Assembly: GCA_947034885.2 (NCBI GenBank)
Contig: OX344751.2
Span: forward strand, 19,840,001-19,904,000
DNA length: 64,000 nucleotides
Source of the DNA: Thuidium tamariscinum
Taxonomy: Eukaryota; Streptophyta; Bryopsida; Hypnales; Thuidiaceae
Direction: 5' to 3'
The position numbers and the translations under genes are program-made. Shown one piece after another: positions 1 to 14,149 of this stretch (position 1 is its first letter; every line of letters starts with the position of its first letter). The notes under the pieces are model-generated. The model saw nothing but the letters and a program-made list of their open reading frames with translations. It made no database searches and was not told the DNA's origin.

Positions 1-3000
1 TTTATCATGATTAGTATCTTCATCAATTAGCATTGCTTTCACAGGGTAGCATTAGTGAAGATGGACATTTCAAATGTTCCTATCACTGAAGGTGACAAGT
101 TTTCTAACATGTATTTATTACATCTCATGGTAAATCTTGATTCTATTACCATTATATATAGATCTTCTACAATTCTATTTGAACTAAAAATGACCTATTG
201 TTCCTATCTATGCTTTCAATGACATTGAACCACCAATATATTGAGAGCCACTAGTACTTGCTCTCTGTATTTTCAAAGTATGACTCTATAATTTAAATAA
301 GTAATATTGATGTAGTCTTTGGATTCTAATTGCATATTTAATTAGGAAGAACATCACTCATGTCTTGTTGAATGACAAGTTGTTTAAGATTTGCCTTTTT
401 CAAAATTGGTTCAACCATAAGAAAGGAGGTTGGAGCATCAAGATTGGAGTAATTGATCCAAGTGATACTATTTAGCCACCACACCAAATGCTTACATCCA
501 CAACTTCTATAAATAGTTAAATGACTTCACATGCCAAGTTCTTGATTGGGTAGGGAGGTTTGAAAATCAATTGCCTTTGTCACCACTCAAACAAATCTTT
601 TTAGACAAATGAATATGCTTCTCTTCTTTTCATTCTTTAATCATTGTTAATTTGTAAATTGCAAATCTAAAGAAGTAAAATTTCACTCTTGGTGCTAATC
701 TACACAATGAAATGTGTCCACCCGATTTTTTTGCACATATGCTATGAGTTTGTCATATGTCCAATAGTTTAGAATGCCAGTTTAGCAATTTTTCTAATTC
801 CTATGCTTGAATATGTATTTTGAACTTTTTGGAGCTATTCTTTTTTTGTAAGGCTACATTAGACCTCTATTTGCAAATTTTTAATTTTCAATACCTATAA
901 TAGAGGGGTCTTCTATTCACCAAATTCATGGTGATGGTTCACAGGTATTACTAGTATGTAGCGCAATGCATGTCATGTAAAAATGCTTTGAGAAATTTCA
1001 AAGCCTTAGAAGTAGGAGTGCAAGTACTTGCAATCATGTTGTTTTGTTTGGTGGTAACTTCTTCACTTGTCTCAATCTGTCCAATAGCATCTCTTACTGT
1101 TCCTCTAGTGATTGGAGCAGTTTTGTCCATAATTCTCTCTCATTAGCTCTCCAATTTCATCTACAAAACCTTCTACTTCTATGACTACAATCATATTGTT
1201 GTCAAGTACAAAAATCTGGAGATGAAGTAAGGAGCCTCTCTCACATGGCTATCATTATGATGTAAATTGTAGCACGAAGAAATTCTTAGCAATCATTAGG
1301 AGATCATTCGAGTATTAGTTGAGTCTTTTTTTTAATCTTTGTTCTTTGTAGATTGTGAACCTTTTTGTTTGGCTACTTGGATATCAATTTAGCATGTTCA
1401 ATGTTTTTGTTGTTGTAGGTATTGTAGCACCTATGTCATTTTACTCTAACTCCTTCCTTTTCCTTTCCTTTGTATGCAATCATTGCTTGAACTTTCTTTA
1501 ACTGAATTTGTTGTGATGTTGATTTCTTATATTATTCTCCATCTTCATCCTTTAAGAAATTCTATATCTAGGACCCTTCAAAATAGAAAGTTTGTACTTT
1601 GTACTTAATGCTTCATGCAAAGAGCATGCATCGATGGTGAATTATTTCTCTAGAACAATCATGTCCGCATGTAACTAGTAGAGTAGGCAACAAATCATAG
1701 TAGAAGTTCTTAAGTCATAGCCCAATAAAATGTTTCTTTTTGTCTCCAAATGTTTTACTTAAAAAAAATTGGATATTGAAAATATTTTGAAATTCAATGA
1801 GAATATATCCCAATAATGAAATACTACCTTTTTGTGATTCTTTCTCAAATTCAAATTTGAATTTTTATTGAAATCATATTATTTTTGTAGAGAGAATAAG
1901 TCAAACTTGAGTAAAGCTCAATTATATTGAATTGGATTCTTATGAATTGTTTTGGATTATTCAATTATATTGAATAACAAGGGTCAAAATTCAAAAGTAT
2001 GAGTCATGTTTTATCCTTTAATAGATTTATTTTGAGAATTTTATTAGAATTTAGGTTTGTATCATTTTTATAATTATAGTATATAGACACAATTGTACAT
2101 AATCTAATGACAATAAGTTTTCTTCTCCCTAAATTGGTAGTTTTGTACCATTATTGCAATATCAAGCTACAAAAAAAGGATGTTGTGACTTGATTTACTA
2201 GATTAGTCCTTGGATATCGAGTTCATGACAGTCTTTTAAATGTCTTGTTTTCAATTGTATAGAACCTTTGGTTTTATGTGACACTCTCTCTTTATTATTA
2301 TTAAACTACTTTTGATTTGAATCTATTGTTTAATATGTAAGTGGTTTTAAATGCTTTTGACATTACGCACAATGATCATAGAGGTCCATACCTTATAAAA
2401 ATATTATTGTGTATACTTCTTTAGTAGCATTATGGCAATATTAGTAACTATATTTCATCAAGGTTTAGTCAAGGAGTTATTTCAAGATTACAATAAATAA
2501 ATTTCAAACCCAAAATTTTCAATAAAAAATACAAATGGGAGAAATGGTCTTTAAAATCTAGTATTTTTTTAAATATGTATTCTTGCAAAATGAATTTTAG
2601 ATTTGTGGAAAAGAATGTAGGCTTACTGTGCCCAATGGTTAGGGTCACCATTTCCCACCAAATGATTAATTGAAGTCACCAAAAGTGGTTTGAGAGATAC
2701 CTAAAAATAATAAGGTTCATGTGTTTTTCAACAAAATTAAGAAATTGAACTATTTTGGCATCTATTGTTGGAAATATTTTTGTTGATCTTAACCTCTATG
2801 TATTTTAGTATCAAACCCAACATATTGTACTTGCTAATTGAAGTAAAATTAGACCAAAGTTATTTGACATAAACAAATAGAAGTTTTGAATTGTGTTTAT
2901 AATTTTTTCCCTAAAGCTGACAAACTTTTTATAGGTTTAAATTAGATGATAAAATGTATAAAACCTATGTCAAAAAATTAACTTCGTAAAGGATTGTGCA

Positions 3001-3948
3001 ATTGATAGTTTTTTGCCACTACCAAACTCTCAATACTATAATCATTATCACAAATTTACACTAAATTGTATCTTCATTAAACTCAACTTTTAAGCTACAC
3101 TTTTTTCTTCCTAACACCAAGATATGATGTATTATATTTGTCTCTTTTGATGCATTTAAAGTTGGAGCATTTCCTCCATTTTGAGTGCATATGCCAATAC
3201 ATTCATGTAACCTTCATTTTGTGTGTCCTTGATTTTTGACATATGCTATAACTTAAATATATAGAATTGCTTTTGTAGGTGATTATCTATGGCTGACACA
3301 TCTTTTTTTTAAATTGAATTGTGATTGAAGATGTCTCAAAATCCTTACAATCAAATTTTTTGATGATATTGGAAAAATGCTATTATCAAACTTTCTAAAA
3401 AATGATTCTCAAAATAATTATACTTTTATTTTAGAAACTTCAGTCTAGAGATAATTTTAGAAAGAAGGTCCCTTCAACATTTAGAGGTTAATGTGTATCA
3501 TAGAAATCCTCTTTAATTATTATATAAAAATAAAGGTCATCAAAAGAAATTCAAACACAACAATCAAATATAACATCCAAAATTAATATGTAGTCAAAGT
3601 TGAATTAGTAGATTTCTTGATTGTGCTCTAATTCCAATGTCTTTACATTAAACAAGGTTAAGAAAATTCTTTTTTTTCTTTGAATTATTTTAAGACAAGC
3701 TTTTGAAGACATACTAGTTTTTGAGTGATTATATCTTAAATTAAAAAATTATTCTTAAAACACTTACACCATATGCTATTAAGTAGGTGATTATAGAATT
3801 TTTTTGTAATTGATAACCAACCAACAAGGATCCTAACAATATAATTTTTAATTCTAAAGTCAAATCATGTGGATGAAAACAAATTTTTTTATTTGAATAA
3901 AAATTTATTATTTTCATGCATACATATAGTGGTAATCATAAGCATCGA
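1..3948. other. gene-free AT-rich DNA
   Basis: No open reading frame here resembles a known protein or forms a plausible exon chain. The DNA is very AT-rich with many short A and T runs. I see no clear terminal inverted repeats or tandem array, although old degraded repeats are likely. Confidence 0.6.
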
Positions 3949-3950
3949 TA

Positions 3951-4114
3951 AGGTAAGTTTGCTTATGATAGGCCACATGCCATCCAACCCATCATAGGCA
4001 AAATTGTACTAATGATGTATATACCCAAATTTGAAATGTGCTCTACATTTTAGAATATTTTTGCCTCTCTTGGTTGGTAGGTTGGCAGGTTACCTATCAT
4101 AGGCAAACTCACCT
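3951..4114. mobile_element. Short inverted-repeat element, TA|AGGTAAGTTTGC type
   Basis: A 164-bp non-autonomous element. The left end AGGTAAGTTTGCTTATGATA and the reverse complement of the right end (AGGTGAGTTTGCCTATGATA) agree at 18 of 20 bases. A TA dinucleotide flanks each side (3949-3950 and 4115-4116), as expected for a TA target duplication. It encodes nothing. Its first bases (AGGT) match those of two other element families in this window whose interiors are unrelated. Confidence 0.75.
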
Positions 4115-4652
4115 TAGTTTGAACATACCTTAGTCGGGCTTTTGGCCTTGGTATACTAGTGAAGTAGTCATAAATTCAAAAATGAAGGCCAAGGGACTTA
4201 TCACAATAGTCTATGTAACTCTAATTGGGATCAAATGAAGTCATTGTCATGTAGTGATGGGGACTCAAGAATTTATGGGAAAAAGTTGAACATATTGATT
4301 CTTCATAGTATCTATTTCCTAAAAAAGGCATAAGGATAGAATTTTGCCATGTGAATCCATAAATCTTAGATAGTTGAGCTAGACCCAATATTCTAGAATT
4401 AACTTTCTTTCACAATCAAAAAAATAATTACAATAAAAAATATATGGTCCTTAAAAGAAATGAATCCTTGTATAATCTAGGGTTCATTTGAGTCCATGTG
4501 ATAATTGCAAAATTCAAAACACAAGTATGCAGTGTATTGTTGCTACAATTAAATTTAATTTCTAAATTTTTTAAATTTGTGAAACTTAATATCTTTTATG
4601 CATAAAGGAGTGCAAGGACTTTGTTGCCATGTATTATTGGTACAACCCACGG

Positions 4653-4884
4653 TTGTTAGTATGTGAGCATAGAAGTGTAAGCTTATGAGCCTCAAAGATG
4701 ATGCACCTATAGTATAGGTGCTTATACTATGGAAACCTTCTATGATAAGAGTGTATTTATATTATAGGTACCTATATTACAGGTAGTTTTACTATAAACA
4801 CCTTCAAAGGTGGTAGTATATCTACTTATATACATATTAGAAGCTCACATACTCGCATGTTCATACTCACACGCTAGCATTGCT
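4653..4884. mobile_element. Short inverted-repeat element, TATGTGAGC family, copy 1
   Basis: The ends are imperfect inverted repeats: TTGTTAGTATGTGAGC on the left, and CTCACACGCTAGCAT on the right. The interior alternates TATAGGTGCCTATA-like palindromic pieces. A diverged second copy in the same orientation lies at about 12808-13033, so this is a dispersed family. No coding capacity. Confidence 0.6.
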
Positions 4885-6364
4885 GTGGTACAACCAAAAT
4901 AGAAGTAAAAGTGAATTTTCAATGAATTCAAGGGCTTTGTTTCATGGTGTTTGGACATGCAATATGAAAGTTATGAATTCCCCTAAATAAAAGGTAATTA
5001 ATTTAATTCAATTTAATTCAATCCACAAAAATCTTTGAAATTCAATAATTTTTACACTGCACATCAAAACACTACAAAACAAAGTTCATCCATCTATCCT
5101 TGCCAAGAGCTTTTGAACAATAGTAGAAATGTCGCATAATGCCTTAGAATATATTAGATCTCATTAGATCAAACAAATGAAACTAAACAAAAAGAAACCT
5201 ATCTTAAAACCTACTAGTGTCAGAAGTGTGTCTTGTATCATTGCCACATACAATCAAAATAAAATTTAAAATATTTTTCTAATTTTTTATTTTTTTCTAA
5301 TTTTAAAATTCAATGTCATTTATAAGTGCAAAAGTTATATTGCCACAACCCAAGTAAAAGTATAAATAATTTATTAGTTTATTTATTTATAATAATTTAT
5401 AACAACTTTATAATTAAATATTTTTATGCAAAGGACTTGGTTTATCCATGTCCTACATAGATATAAACTTTGAAATATGTTATCTAAAATGCACCACAAC
5501 ATGTTATTAGAATTTTTTTCTAAAATTACTTCAATTTTTTGTAATTTGTGTTATGTGCTTTGTAACTTGTTATTTTTTTATTTTTTATTTTTGTAGTTTG
5601 TGACAAGTAATTCATGTTTAGACTGTAAAAGCATCTCTTTATATATACATGGGGTGGTAGAAGGTGAGACAAACAATGTGGGATATGTTGAATACGTCTT
5701 GAATTTAAAAAGGAACTAGAAACCTAATCTGCCGCCTAAAACCCTAAAACCACCTCCCTGCACAGGGCAACAATTTCATCCGGGCCGATGTCCTACAACG
5801 TCACGGTCATGCACATTTGATGTTCTACAGGGTCATTGTCCTAGGAGTTGCGAAATCATCTAGGTCCCACAATTTGGAATGGGATGTTGTGAAGGATCAC
5901 TTGTGGGACCCACTTTGGAATGCATGATTTAACGCAAATATAACCCTTATTTCATCACTTCGTAATGCTGACGTGTCAGGGGTGGGGTCTGAGAAAGTGA
6001 ACTGTATGTCTGCTCACCCTGATGACAACTGATGAAAGTTGGTGGGTTTGATGAGCAAATAGACGGAGCAGCTGACGTGTCAGGTGACCGTTCGTCAGGT
6101 TTCTGCCCTTTTTATTGTCCTTTCACGAGATTTCTTACAATTAAATTTTTTTATTTTTGTTATTAAACAAATGAACTGAAAACACCAACCGAAGGGGCAG
6201 AGTATCTTTCAGGAGATTCAGTAATTAAATTCTTTTAAGTACGGAGCAGAATTAGAAGAGGATCTTCTGGAACTGACTGACAGTTTGAATCGAGGCTCTG
6301 GCTAGTGACAGCAGAAATTTTAACTAAATTTGTCCATTCATTTGAGACCCCACAATGGACGTTA
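4885..6364. other. Gene-free stretch with a GC-richer island (about 5690-6360)
   Basis: The first 800 bases are plain AT-rich DNA. From about 5690 the composition becomes markedly GC-richer, with CCTAAAACCCTAAAAC near the start and two copies of TGACGTGTCAGG (5969-5980 and 6073-6084). The ACGT cores look like plant bZIP sites. No open reading frame or exon chain follows, so I call no gene. It may be a relic promoter or part of an old transposon. Confidence 0.4.
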
Positions 6365-6618
6365 AATCCTACCGTCGAAGGTGGGCCCAGCAGGGTAAGT
6401 TTTGGGTTTTCCGGGTAAAAGTTAAAAAAACATCAAAAAAACCCTATTTTGGGGCCGTATTGAGAGTATGTTCTAAACCCCACTTTGCTAATTAGGGGTC
6501 TCTACTTGCAAATATGTATTCAAGATTTGCAAAAGTAAAAAATTGCAAAAAATAAAAATTTCTTGCATTTTTTTCTAATGTAAAATCTCTTGTTGGGCCC
6601 ACTTTTGATGGTAGGATT
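6365..6618. mobile_element. Inverted-repeat element, GGGCCCACCTTCGATGGTA family, copy 1
   Basis: A roughly 254-bp element. The left end AATCCTACCGTCGAAGGTGG and the right end CACTTTTGATGGTAGGATT are inverted repeats, each followed inward by GGGCCC. The interior is AT-rich and non-coding. A younger copy with nearly perfect ends lies at 62104-62339, just upstream of the AP2-like gene. Confidence 0.75.
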
Positions 6619-6779
6619 CAACATCTTGCAAGACTAAGATAGTAATTCTAATATCAGTTATAGAAAGTCTTAGTATTTTGACTTCCTCCCAAATATCTTT
6701 CACCAATTGGTTCATTTAACCCCTAAAGGACCAACTTGGTGTTTTTTTTGCAATATGTAAATTTTAGGGAGTTTATTAG

Positions 6780-7400
6780 AAATGGATTTTTTTTTCTTTA
6801 GAATTTCCACACAACATTTTCCTAGGAAGTAGCTTTAAGGCTCACCAATTTTCCTAACTTTTGAATACATGGTTATAAAATTATTGTATGATAAGTAATT
6901 TTCAATGTTTAGTAGGCAACTTGGGAAGTTGAAAAGAATTATGGAAAAATCACTTTCCCAAAAAATAAGAATTTGAAATTGTTTTTTTAAATTTATATAT
7001 ATATTATGTGGAAAGCTTTGAATCATTCCATTTTGATTAATGAAACAAAAGTTATGAGGACTTTTAGTTTGCAAGCAATTATAGATTCATTTCTTTGAAA
7101 TAAACTTTGAAGTCCTTTATTTAAGTCAATTTTCAATCATTTTAAAAAATAAAATAAAATTTGGGTGTAGATTTTTTATTACAACATTACAACCATTGAA
7201 ATTGAGTTTTTTTCAATTCCATAAATGAATTATTAACAATTTAGTATTTTGAATCATTGTCTTCTTCTTTGTATTTACCATTTTTTTCCTACATGTTGTA
7301 CAATTCCAAATGATCTAAAAAATTTCAAGCATATAAAAATTTGCCTTGAAAAATGAATCCAAAGTCTTCCAACCATTTAAAACATTTTTTCATAGAAATA
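6780..7400 (+). repeat. Dispersed non-coding repeat, copy 1
   Basis: This stretch aligns by eye with 39420-40040 in the same orientation, and with 14330-15400 in the opposite orientation. Shared landmarks are AACTTTGAAGTCCTTTATTT, a TTACAACCATT block, CAATTTAGTATTTTGAAT and a GAATGAATCCAAAG-like end. No terminal repeats or coding capacity are visible. The family is old and diverged. Its short open reading frames are not conserved between copies. Confidence 0.6.
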
Positions 7401-10400
7401 TGAGCTTGTGAAGTAGAATTGTTTGATTTTTTGAGGACCATAAAAAGGAATTTGTCAATTCAAAATGCTAATATCTTTGAAATATTTTAGTCACGGCTAA
7501 CTTTGAAATTCACTTTCTTTAAAATCACAACTAATTTTTTCTTCAAACTTCCACAATAATATAGAATATGTTGTATACTACAATTTTCATATATATATTT
7601 TTGATTTTGTCCATTGATGCTCATAGTATGGTTGTTTGAATGAAAACACTTTAGATTTTTATTCAATTTTGTTAGTCACTATATCTTTTAAGGATTTTTT
7701 AGCATCAAAACTCTAGTTCAATGTTTTTTATTAATAGATTTTGTATAAAGGTGTTCATTTCAAACCTTCATTTTTAAGTGTTGGAGAATTTTTTAAATGA
7801 TATTCAAATCTTGGGGGATGTAGTAAGTAGTAGAAGTACAAATATAAGTGCAAACAAATTATAGAAGGCCAAAGAAATAATGGAGATAAAAATTATAATT
7901 TGGTTCATTATACTATAGTGTATAAAATTTACCATTGGATGTATTCAAAATACTATAGAGTGTGAAATAATGGGTCCTATTAGAAAACAAACAAACTTAA
8001 GATCCCAATGTATATTCATATTCTTGGACAAAAGTCTTATTAACTAGGGTTGGCTTATGAGTTGGCTAGTCAAATGATGAAAAATAGTCTTAAATCTTAT
8101 TAATTGGTGATAGCTTATTAGCTAGCGTGTCAAATGATCAAAAATAGACTTAATATGGCTTATTAACTTGATCTTGCTTAAGAGCTACATTCAATTTTAT
8201 ATTGTTCATCATTGATAATGTTTCATTGATTAATATGTATTTCAATTTCAATATAAGCTATGTATTCGGCAGTAAAAGAACTCAGTGTAAAGTCAATAAG
8301 AGATGTGTATGTTCAATTTTGGAATGTATATAAAAATTACCATATTTGTGAACTATACATTCTATACCAAATTGACTAACTGTAATTAGAAAGTAGTGGA
8401 GAAAAATGGGGTGTCAAAAAAATGAAGTGCAAAAAAATGTAGTTTAAAAATAAATATAGTAGATTTTTTTAATATTAAAATAGCATACAATATATTCATG
8501 GTAATTTTTATTAAAATTAATGTATGCCCCTTTTTTAGTGCACCACATTTGAAAATCGTATAATGATAGGGTGCAAAAAATCTATATATGAAAAATAATA
8601 CCCTCCATTTAATTATCCAATGTTCACACCTATATTCTTATATTTTGTAGACTACACCCCTCGAGATTCAAATGGAATGGATCTTAGAAAGAAAATCACA
8701 TTGGACCATAGGATTTTGCATTAGACAAGGATAATGAATATGCAAAAGATATTTGAGAAACTTTGACTATATAGATTGCAAGATATAAGACTTTAAAGTA
8801 AAGAAAACAAGGTTTGTTGCACCTTCCATCAATAAATTTGTTGACTTTGAATCTTTTAAGCATAAAATTGTTGCACTTTAGACTCTAAATTCAAAAAAAT
8901 TATGTTGAAGAATTGAATTAAAAATTTGGAATTATTGATAAATACTAAGTTTTTATTCTTAATAAAATTCTTATTTAGATGTAAGTAGAAGATTAGAGGT
9001 GAGATTGGGGGAAAAATAAGTGTTTTGATTAATAGTTTTAAGATGGTATTAGAAAGAGAGTCAAGGGAACCATGATAGAAATATTAGATGTCACTTGGAC
9101 ACATACAAGCCTCTATCACAAAAGATACTAAGGTGAATATTCTAATGAACATTGTTTGAGTGCAATTGAACATAATTATTTAATATTGCAAAATATATTA
9201 CTTATATTGAATCTTAGTAATTACTCCAACACTGTCAAATAAGACATTGATTGTGATCCAAATCTCACATGTTGAAAAAAACTGTAATGGGGTCATTCCC
9301 TAGGTGTGCACTATAGGGTTGTGTGACCACAACAGGTTATTCTACCTTATTGTCCTTGAATGGATGACAAATGATCATTTTGTATAGGATAGAAGTGCAA
9401 ATGTTCATCCTTGGAATTCTTCATGGAGAAGGAAGGTCTTGCATTGTAGTTTGACCTCCAATGAAAGCTTTTGGATTTTTTTTAAGCCAATGATTACATA
9501 GTATTCAAAAAGGACGATTTTCGTAGTGACCAACTTATTCTAGAAGGGTTAAAGTGGGCATTTGAAGTCTATGTTCTACGTTTGTCTTCCTCCCACTAAG
9601 CATTTATGCAAAAAATCATTTTTTGCAATTGTTTAGTAACACGTGTTCTTCACCACATTTAATCAATTTGGGGCTTCTAATTCAAATTCAAAGTTCAAAA
9701 TTCCCAAATTTTATTATAGGCCGAAAAGAAAAAATTTGAATATTTTTTTTAGGGTTATAAATACAAACTTTGAATGACCACTATAACATCTTGCCTTTTG
9801 TATGACCAAAAATACAACAACAAATGTAATCAAAGTTTCGAGTAGGGAATCCATTAAAGTCCACAAATCAATTTAGTGCAATTCTATATAAGTCTAGCAT
9901 TCCAAGACCTTGAAAAATTGCACTAGTGTAAACTTATTCATTGAATTGGATTGTGGTTCACAATGGACTTCCTACCTTTGTTGTAATAAGTTACATTTTT
10001 TCAACAATTGGTGAAAAAATTATATATATGTATCTACAATAATTAGTATCCAAAATGCAACACCTTAATTTGAACCCAAAAGTAACTAGTGCTAATACTC
10101 CTAGATATCAATGGTACAAAGTATATGCAATTGGAATATAAAAATCTATGAGAGCCTAAGTCAATTTTTGGTAACCACTATAGAAATTTCCAATTTTTTG
10201 GTACAAATTCATTGTAAAAATTGACTTTTAAGACTTTCTGGATAGTTAGATGAGTAGTATGGATTTAGATTTTGTTGGTTCTAGGGTAATCTACATTCTC
10301 CTTCAGGCCATGATGAATTGAATACTTCAAAAATTCACAACAAATTCATACTTTGTCAAAAAAATATAATTTCAAATTGTTCTTAGTATTTCTCACACTA

Positions 10401-10711
10401 ATCTTCATGTGGGAAAAATAATTCTAGGGTTTCAGCAATAGCATGAGGCTATTTTTTTACCAAGGTCCTTATTTTGACCACCATGGGCTATTTAACGTAA
10501 AGTGCATGCAATGTTGTTCAAGGGTTAACGTCCTACATACGGAGGTATGTACAGTGTTATCTTGTGTTTACGTCCTGCATATGTAGGCATACACGTTGGT
10601 TTCTTGTGCCAACTTTCTTCCTTCTTTTCCTCACATGCCTCTCAATCCTTCTCAGACAATTCTAACAGGATTTCAATCACTGGCATCTGTACGACTAAGA
10701 TGCCAAAACAG
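7401..10711. other. Gene-free AT-rich DNA
   Basis: No gene is recognised. A two-unit degenerate tandem repeat of about 65 bp sits at 8032-8153 (units beginning near TCTTATTAACTAGGG and TCTTATTAATTGGTG). Fragments resembling the dispersed repeat, such as TATAGATTGCAAGATATAAG near 8770, are scattered through it. Confidence 0.5.
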
Positions 10712-10857
10712 TGTACTTGGAAATGTGTAAAATATTCTCGTGTACTTGGAAATTTTTATAATATGTCTTGTGTACTTGAAATGTATACAATATGCTTGTG
10801 TACTCAGAAACCCCTGAAATTTTCTCGTGGACTTGAAGTGTACATGATTTTCCTTAG
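10712..10857 (+). repeat. Five-unit degenerate tandem repeat, 28-30 bp
   Basis: Five successive units begin TGTACTTGG, TGTACTTGG, TGTACTTGA, TGTACTCAG and TGGACTTGA, at 10712, 10741, 10771, 10799 and 10828. Each ends in a T-rich CTCG or CTTG segment. The array lies inside a 117-codon open reading frame (10547-10900) that I regard as non-coding, because unit lengths vary out of frame and nothing resembles a protein family. Confidence 0.75.
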
Positions 10858-12807
10858 TACCAAATCACCTGGTGTCCCATTTGACATCATAGGGAGGTAG
10901 CCGCACAATAAATGTGAAAGCCTCCGTGCTCTCTTCATTCAAGACCCTTCCAACGGTTGTGCCCCCAAAACACAAAAAAACAAATCCTTCCAACGTACCT
11001 TGACCTCAACTTTTCAAGCACCAACCAAGCTCATGTTAGAGATGAAGTTACAGATCTAGGAGTACACTCCATTTCATGCGTGATAGAGAATAAAGTTGTT
11101 GAACTCTTAAAGTATGAAAGTGGAGCCTATAGTTTGCAAGAGAATCCTAGTTTAGAAGTGAATCCCAGTTTTTAAAGTTTTTTTTTGACACAAGCGTGTT
11201 GAAGAAACACACTGTGAGGGGTTCCATCAGGAATAGAGGCTGGTTTTAAGCGAGGAATGAACCTGATGCTTTAAAAAATATTTTAAAGCAAATGGTGGGA
11301 ATCCCAATTTGTTTTTTCTGGAGTCCTCATTCCACTGTTAAGTGAATTGGTGATAGTTGATGAGCTTCACTGGCGTGTGACTCTACATGGAAGCCAGCCT
11401 TTAACTTACACATGCAATGCATGACACAATGGGCTCAAAATAGGATTACAAGAGCACCTTTGGGGACTACATTTTGATGCTACATTTGAAACTTCAAGAA
11501 GGGGTGTGCAAGGCTCTTGATCTCACTCAGCTTCATGCATGCTTAGACAAGTGGGTTTTGTGTGCAACAAGAGTCTCAAACAACAAATTTTTTAATTTAA
11601 ATTTTAGAAGCAAAGGAAGATAAATTTAGTACAAAAAGGCCGTGCACTAGAGAGGCAAAGCGTGAGTGTACCCAATTACTAATAGTAGAGTTATCTTAAA
11701 GTGTTTTCAGATGTACCTTGAAATCATGCAAATGCTTGATTGTAGTTGGTGGGGTCTGATTTTTTTACATTTTGGTGTGAGAATCAAGGCAACTTTATTA
11801 GAGTGTGGTTTAAGGTGCCCTAGAGAGTTCTACTTCAAAAATTCATAGAAATTTGATACTGTATCCAAAAATTCTAAATTCTTTTCTGAAAATTCATGAT
11901 TTTCAGTTGCTAATACTGTAAAACTATTTTTTTAGGGAAAACTGCCTCTAATTATGCTGAAATTCCTTATTTTGATGGTTATGGATGCTGCTACCTTAGT
12001 AGCAAATTGAAAACATAAAAAGAAATCCAATGAAAAAGTTTATAAAATTTTATTTGTGTGAGGAAAAAATTGAGGAAAAAATGGTCGAATATGAGAATTA
12101 ATGGAATATTGTTAGTTAGACTCAAAATATATCCCAAATGTTGGTGCAACCTTACTCATTATGAACTTTGGCAATTTCATCTTATTGTGAATTGTTTGCA
12201 AAATAGAATCGTCTAGATTCTTGTTTAAAATGTTAGCCATTTGAATGTGTGCGGGGTGCAAGTTATAAAGTGTGTATTTAATTATCATAAGTTGTAGTGA
12301 CTACCTTTGAAAATAATGCACTATCAATTTATGTATACAATCAAATTTCAAAACTTCAATATGTCTAAATCTAAGTTAACATACTTCACTAATTTATACA
12401 ATATTTGATGTTTAACTCCAATATAATTACATATAGTGAGCTATAAAATATACTTCAAAATCTTTGTTTTTTCTTCTAATAATTGAAAATTTTTCATCTT
12501 GATATTATACAACTATTCATAGTTTGATTTGATATCCAACATGAATTTGCCTTATCAAATTGGGGTTCCAAACATTTAGTAGGCTTTTAGAGATAAATTT
12601 TTGGGTTTAATAACATATTGATATTTTAGTTCTCCATTTAAACCTCACTTTTGTGCAATCTTCAAATTCTCATATACTAATAGCTATGCTAAATATACAT
12701 GTACAATATCAAAAATCAAGACAATGAATTAAAGCCAATCAAAGGCTTGGTAAACATAAGCATCAATAACATATGTCAAAGCCTACCAAAGACCAAAATA
12801 GCAAGGG
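10858..12807. other. Gene-free AT-rich DNA
   Basis: Short open frames at 10957-11175 and 11666-11848 show no recognisable protein and no flanking splice signals worth calling. I see no repeats with clear borders. Confidence 0.5.
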
Positions 12808-13033
12808 TTGCTACTATGTGAGCCTAAAAGTGTAAACTCATGAGCTTGAAAAACTACATACCTATACTATAGGTGTCTATAGTGTAAAAGCTTTCTATAA
12901 TTATAGTACAACTATACTATAGATACCTTAATTATAGGTATTTATGTCACAATGACCACCAATTGATGTTGTAAATCTACTTGTATACATGTGGAGGGCT
13001 CTAGGGAGGGCTCACATGCTCACATACTAGCAT
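12808..13033. mobile_element. Short inverted-repeat element, TATGTGAGC family, copy 2
   Basis: The left end TTGCTACTATGTGAGC and right end GCTCACATACTAGCA are inverted repeats. The interior matches the copy at 4653-4884, with CCTATACTATAGGTG-like palindromic pieces. It is non-coding. Divergence between the copies suggests an old family. Confidence 0.6.
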
Positions 13034-14149
13034 TGTTGACAAAATAGCATACAATTTGTGTTGAAAAACAAAATAAATGATGGAAAGTTCTAAGCGTCCT
13101 CTTCAACCAATAAGACAACACCAAATTAAAAAATTGAAAATGAGAATCCTATATAAAATATAGTAGGCCAAGTACAAAGCAATTGCAAGAAAGGAATTCT
13201 AAACTAATTTGAACCCAAATCCGTGTGTTTTCGATTCGGTATGTTCAATTCCTAATGTATATTGAATCTAGTCATTGGATTTTCAACTTTGGATATTGGA
13301 TTCTAAAGTACTTATTGGATATACAATACATATCCTACAGTATTTAAAGCACTTTATCCAAAGTATGTGCAGAATTCGATGTATGTTTTTGATATTACAC
13401 TTCAAGGACTATGGAGAACTAAGGAAAAAAATGGGGTACATAGGTGTTATATAGTATCCTATTTGAAAGACTCTAAGAGTCGAAGGCCTCAGGAAAAAAA
13501 ATGGGGTATAATGGAATTCAAGAAAAAAAAATGTTATATAATGGAACCTAAGAGAAAAAATGGGGTATAAGTGAACTCAAAGAAAATATGATGTACAAGT
13601 ATTACACAATATCACTTTCTTTAATTCATTAAAGATTGTCAAGAACCTAGAAAAAATAGGGCACCTTTAAATTAACCCCTCAAAAAATTATAATAACCAA
13701 TAAAGTGCCCTCCAAATACCAATATCTATCTTTATTTATTTTTAAATAGCATGCCTTATAATACATTTTACATGGTAAATATCCCCCCATTAAAGAGGTC
13801 ATTATTGCACGTGTATGCAAAATATAAAAGAAGTGCCTCCCTCCCTCCTTGATCTAACTTTAATGGAATTGTTGAAATTGCAAGAGGGTTAGGGTAGGCA
13901 ACTTCATGGAAAATTTGGGAAGATTTCACTATATGGCTTACAAGATTATAATGGTCAAATGTTTCTTGGAAAAAGCCAAATTTGGGACGATGGGGCACTT
14001 AGGGATTAATAGATTTGAGGAATTATTAAGATGGTAATAAAACTATCAAATTTATTTTAAGTTTTTCAATCTTCATTTTCTATATCAAATCTAAAATTGT
14101 TGTCGTATAAAATAAAATGAACCTCTAATTGCCCAAGGCACTATATTTT
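13034..14149. other. Gene-free stretch with a degenerate tandem repeat
   Basis: Between about 13415 and 13590 the block AAAAAATGGGGTA recurs (near 13425, 13495 and 13555, with a variant near 13525) at spacings near 30-70 bp, giving a Lys-rich shadow open frame. The remainder is AT-rich without a recognisable gene. Confidence 0.5.

Noticed and set aside
10547-10900. 117-codon open frame
   Set aside because: It runs through an out-of-frame degenerate tandem repeat, has no family resemblance, and has no splice context.
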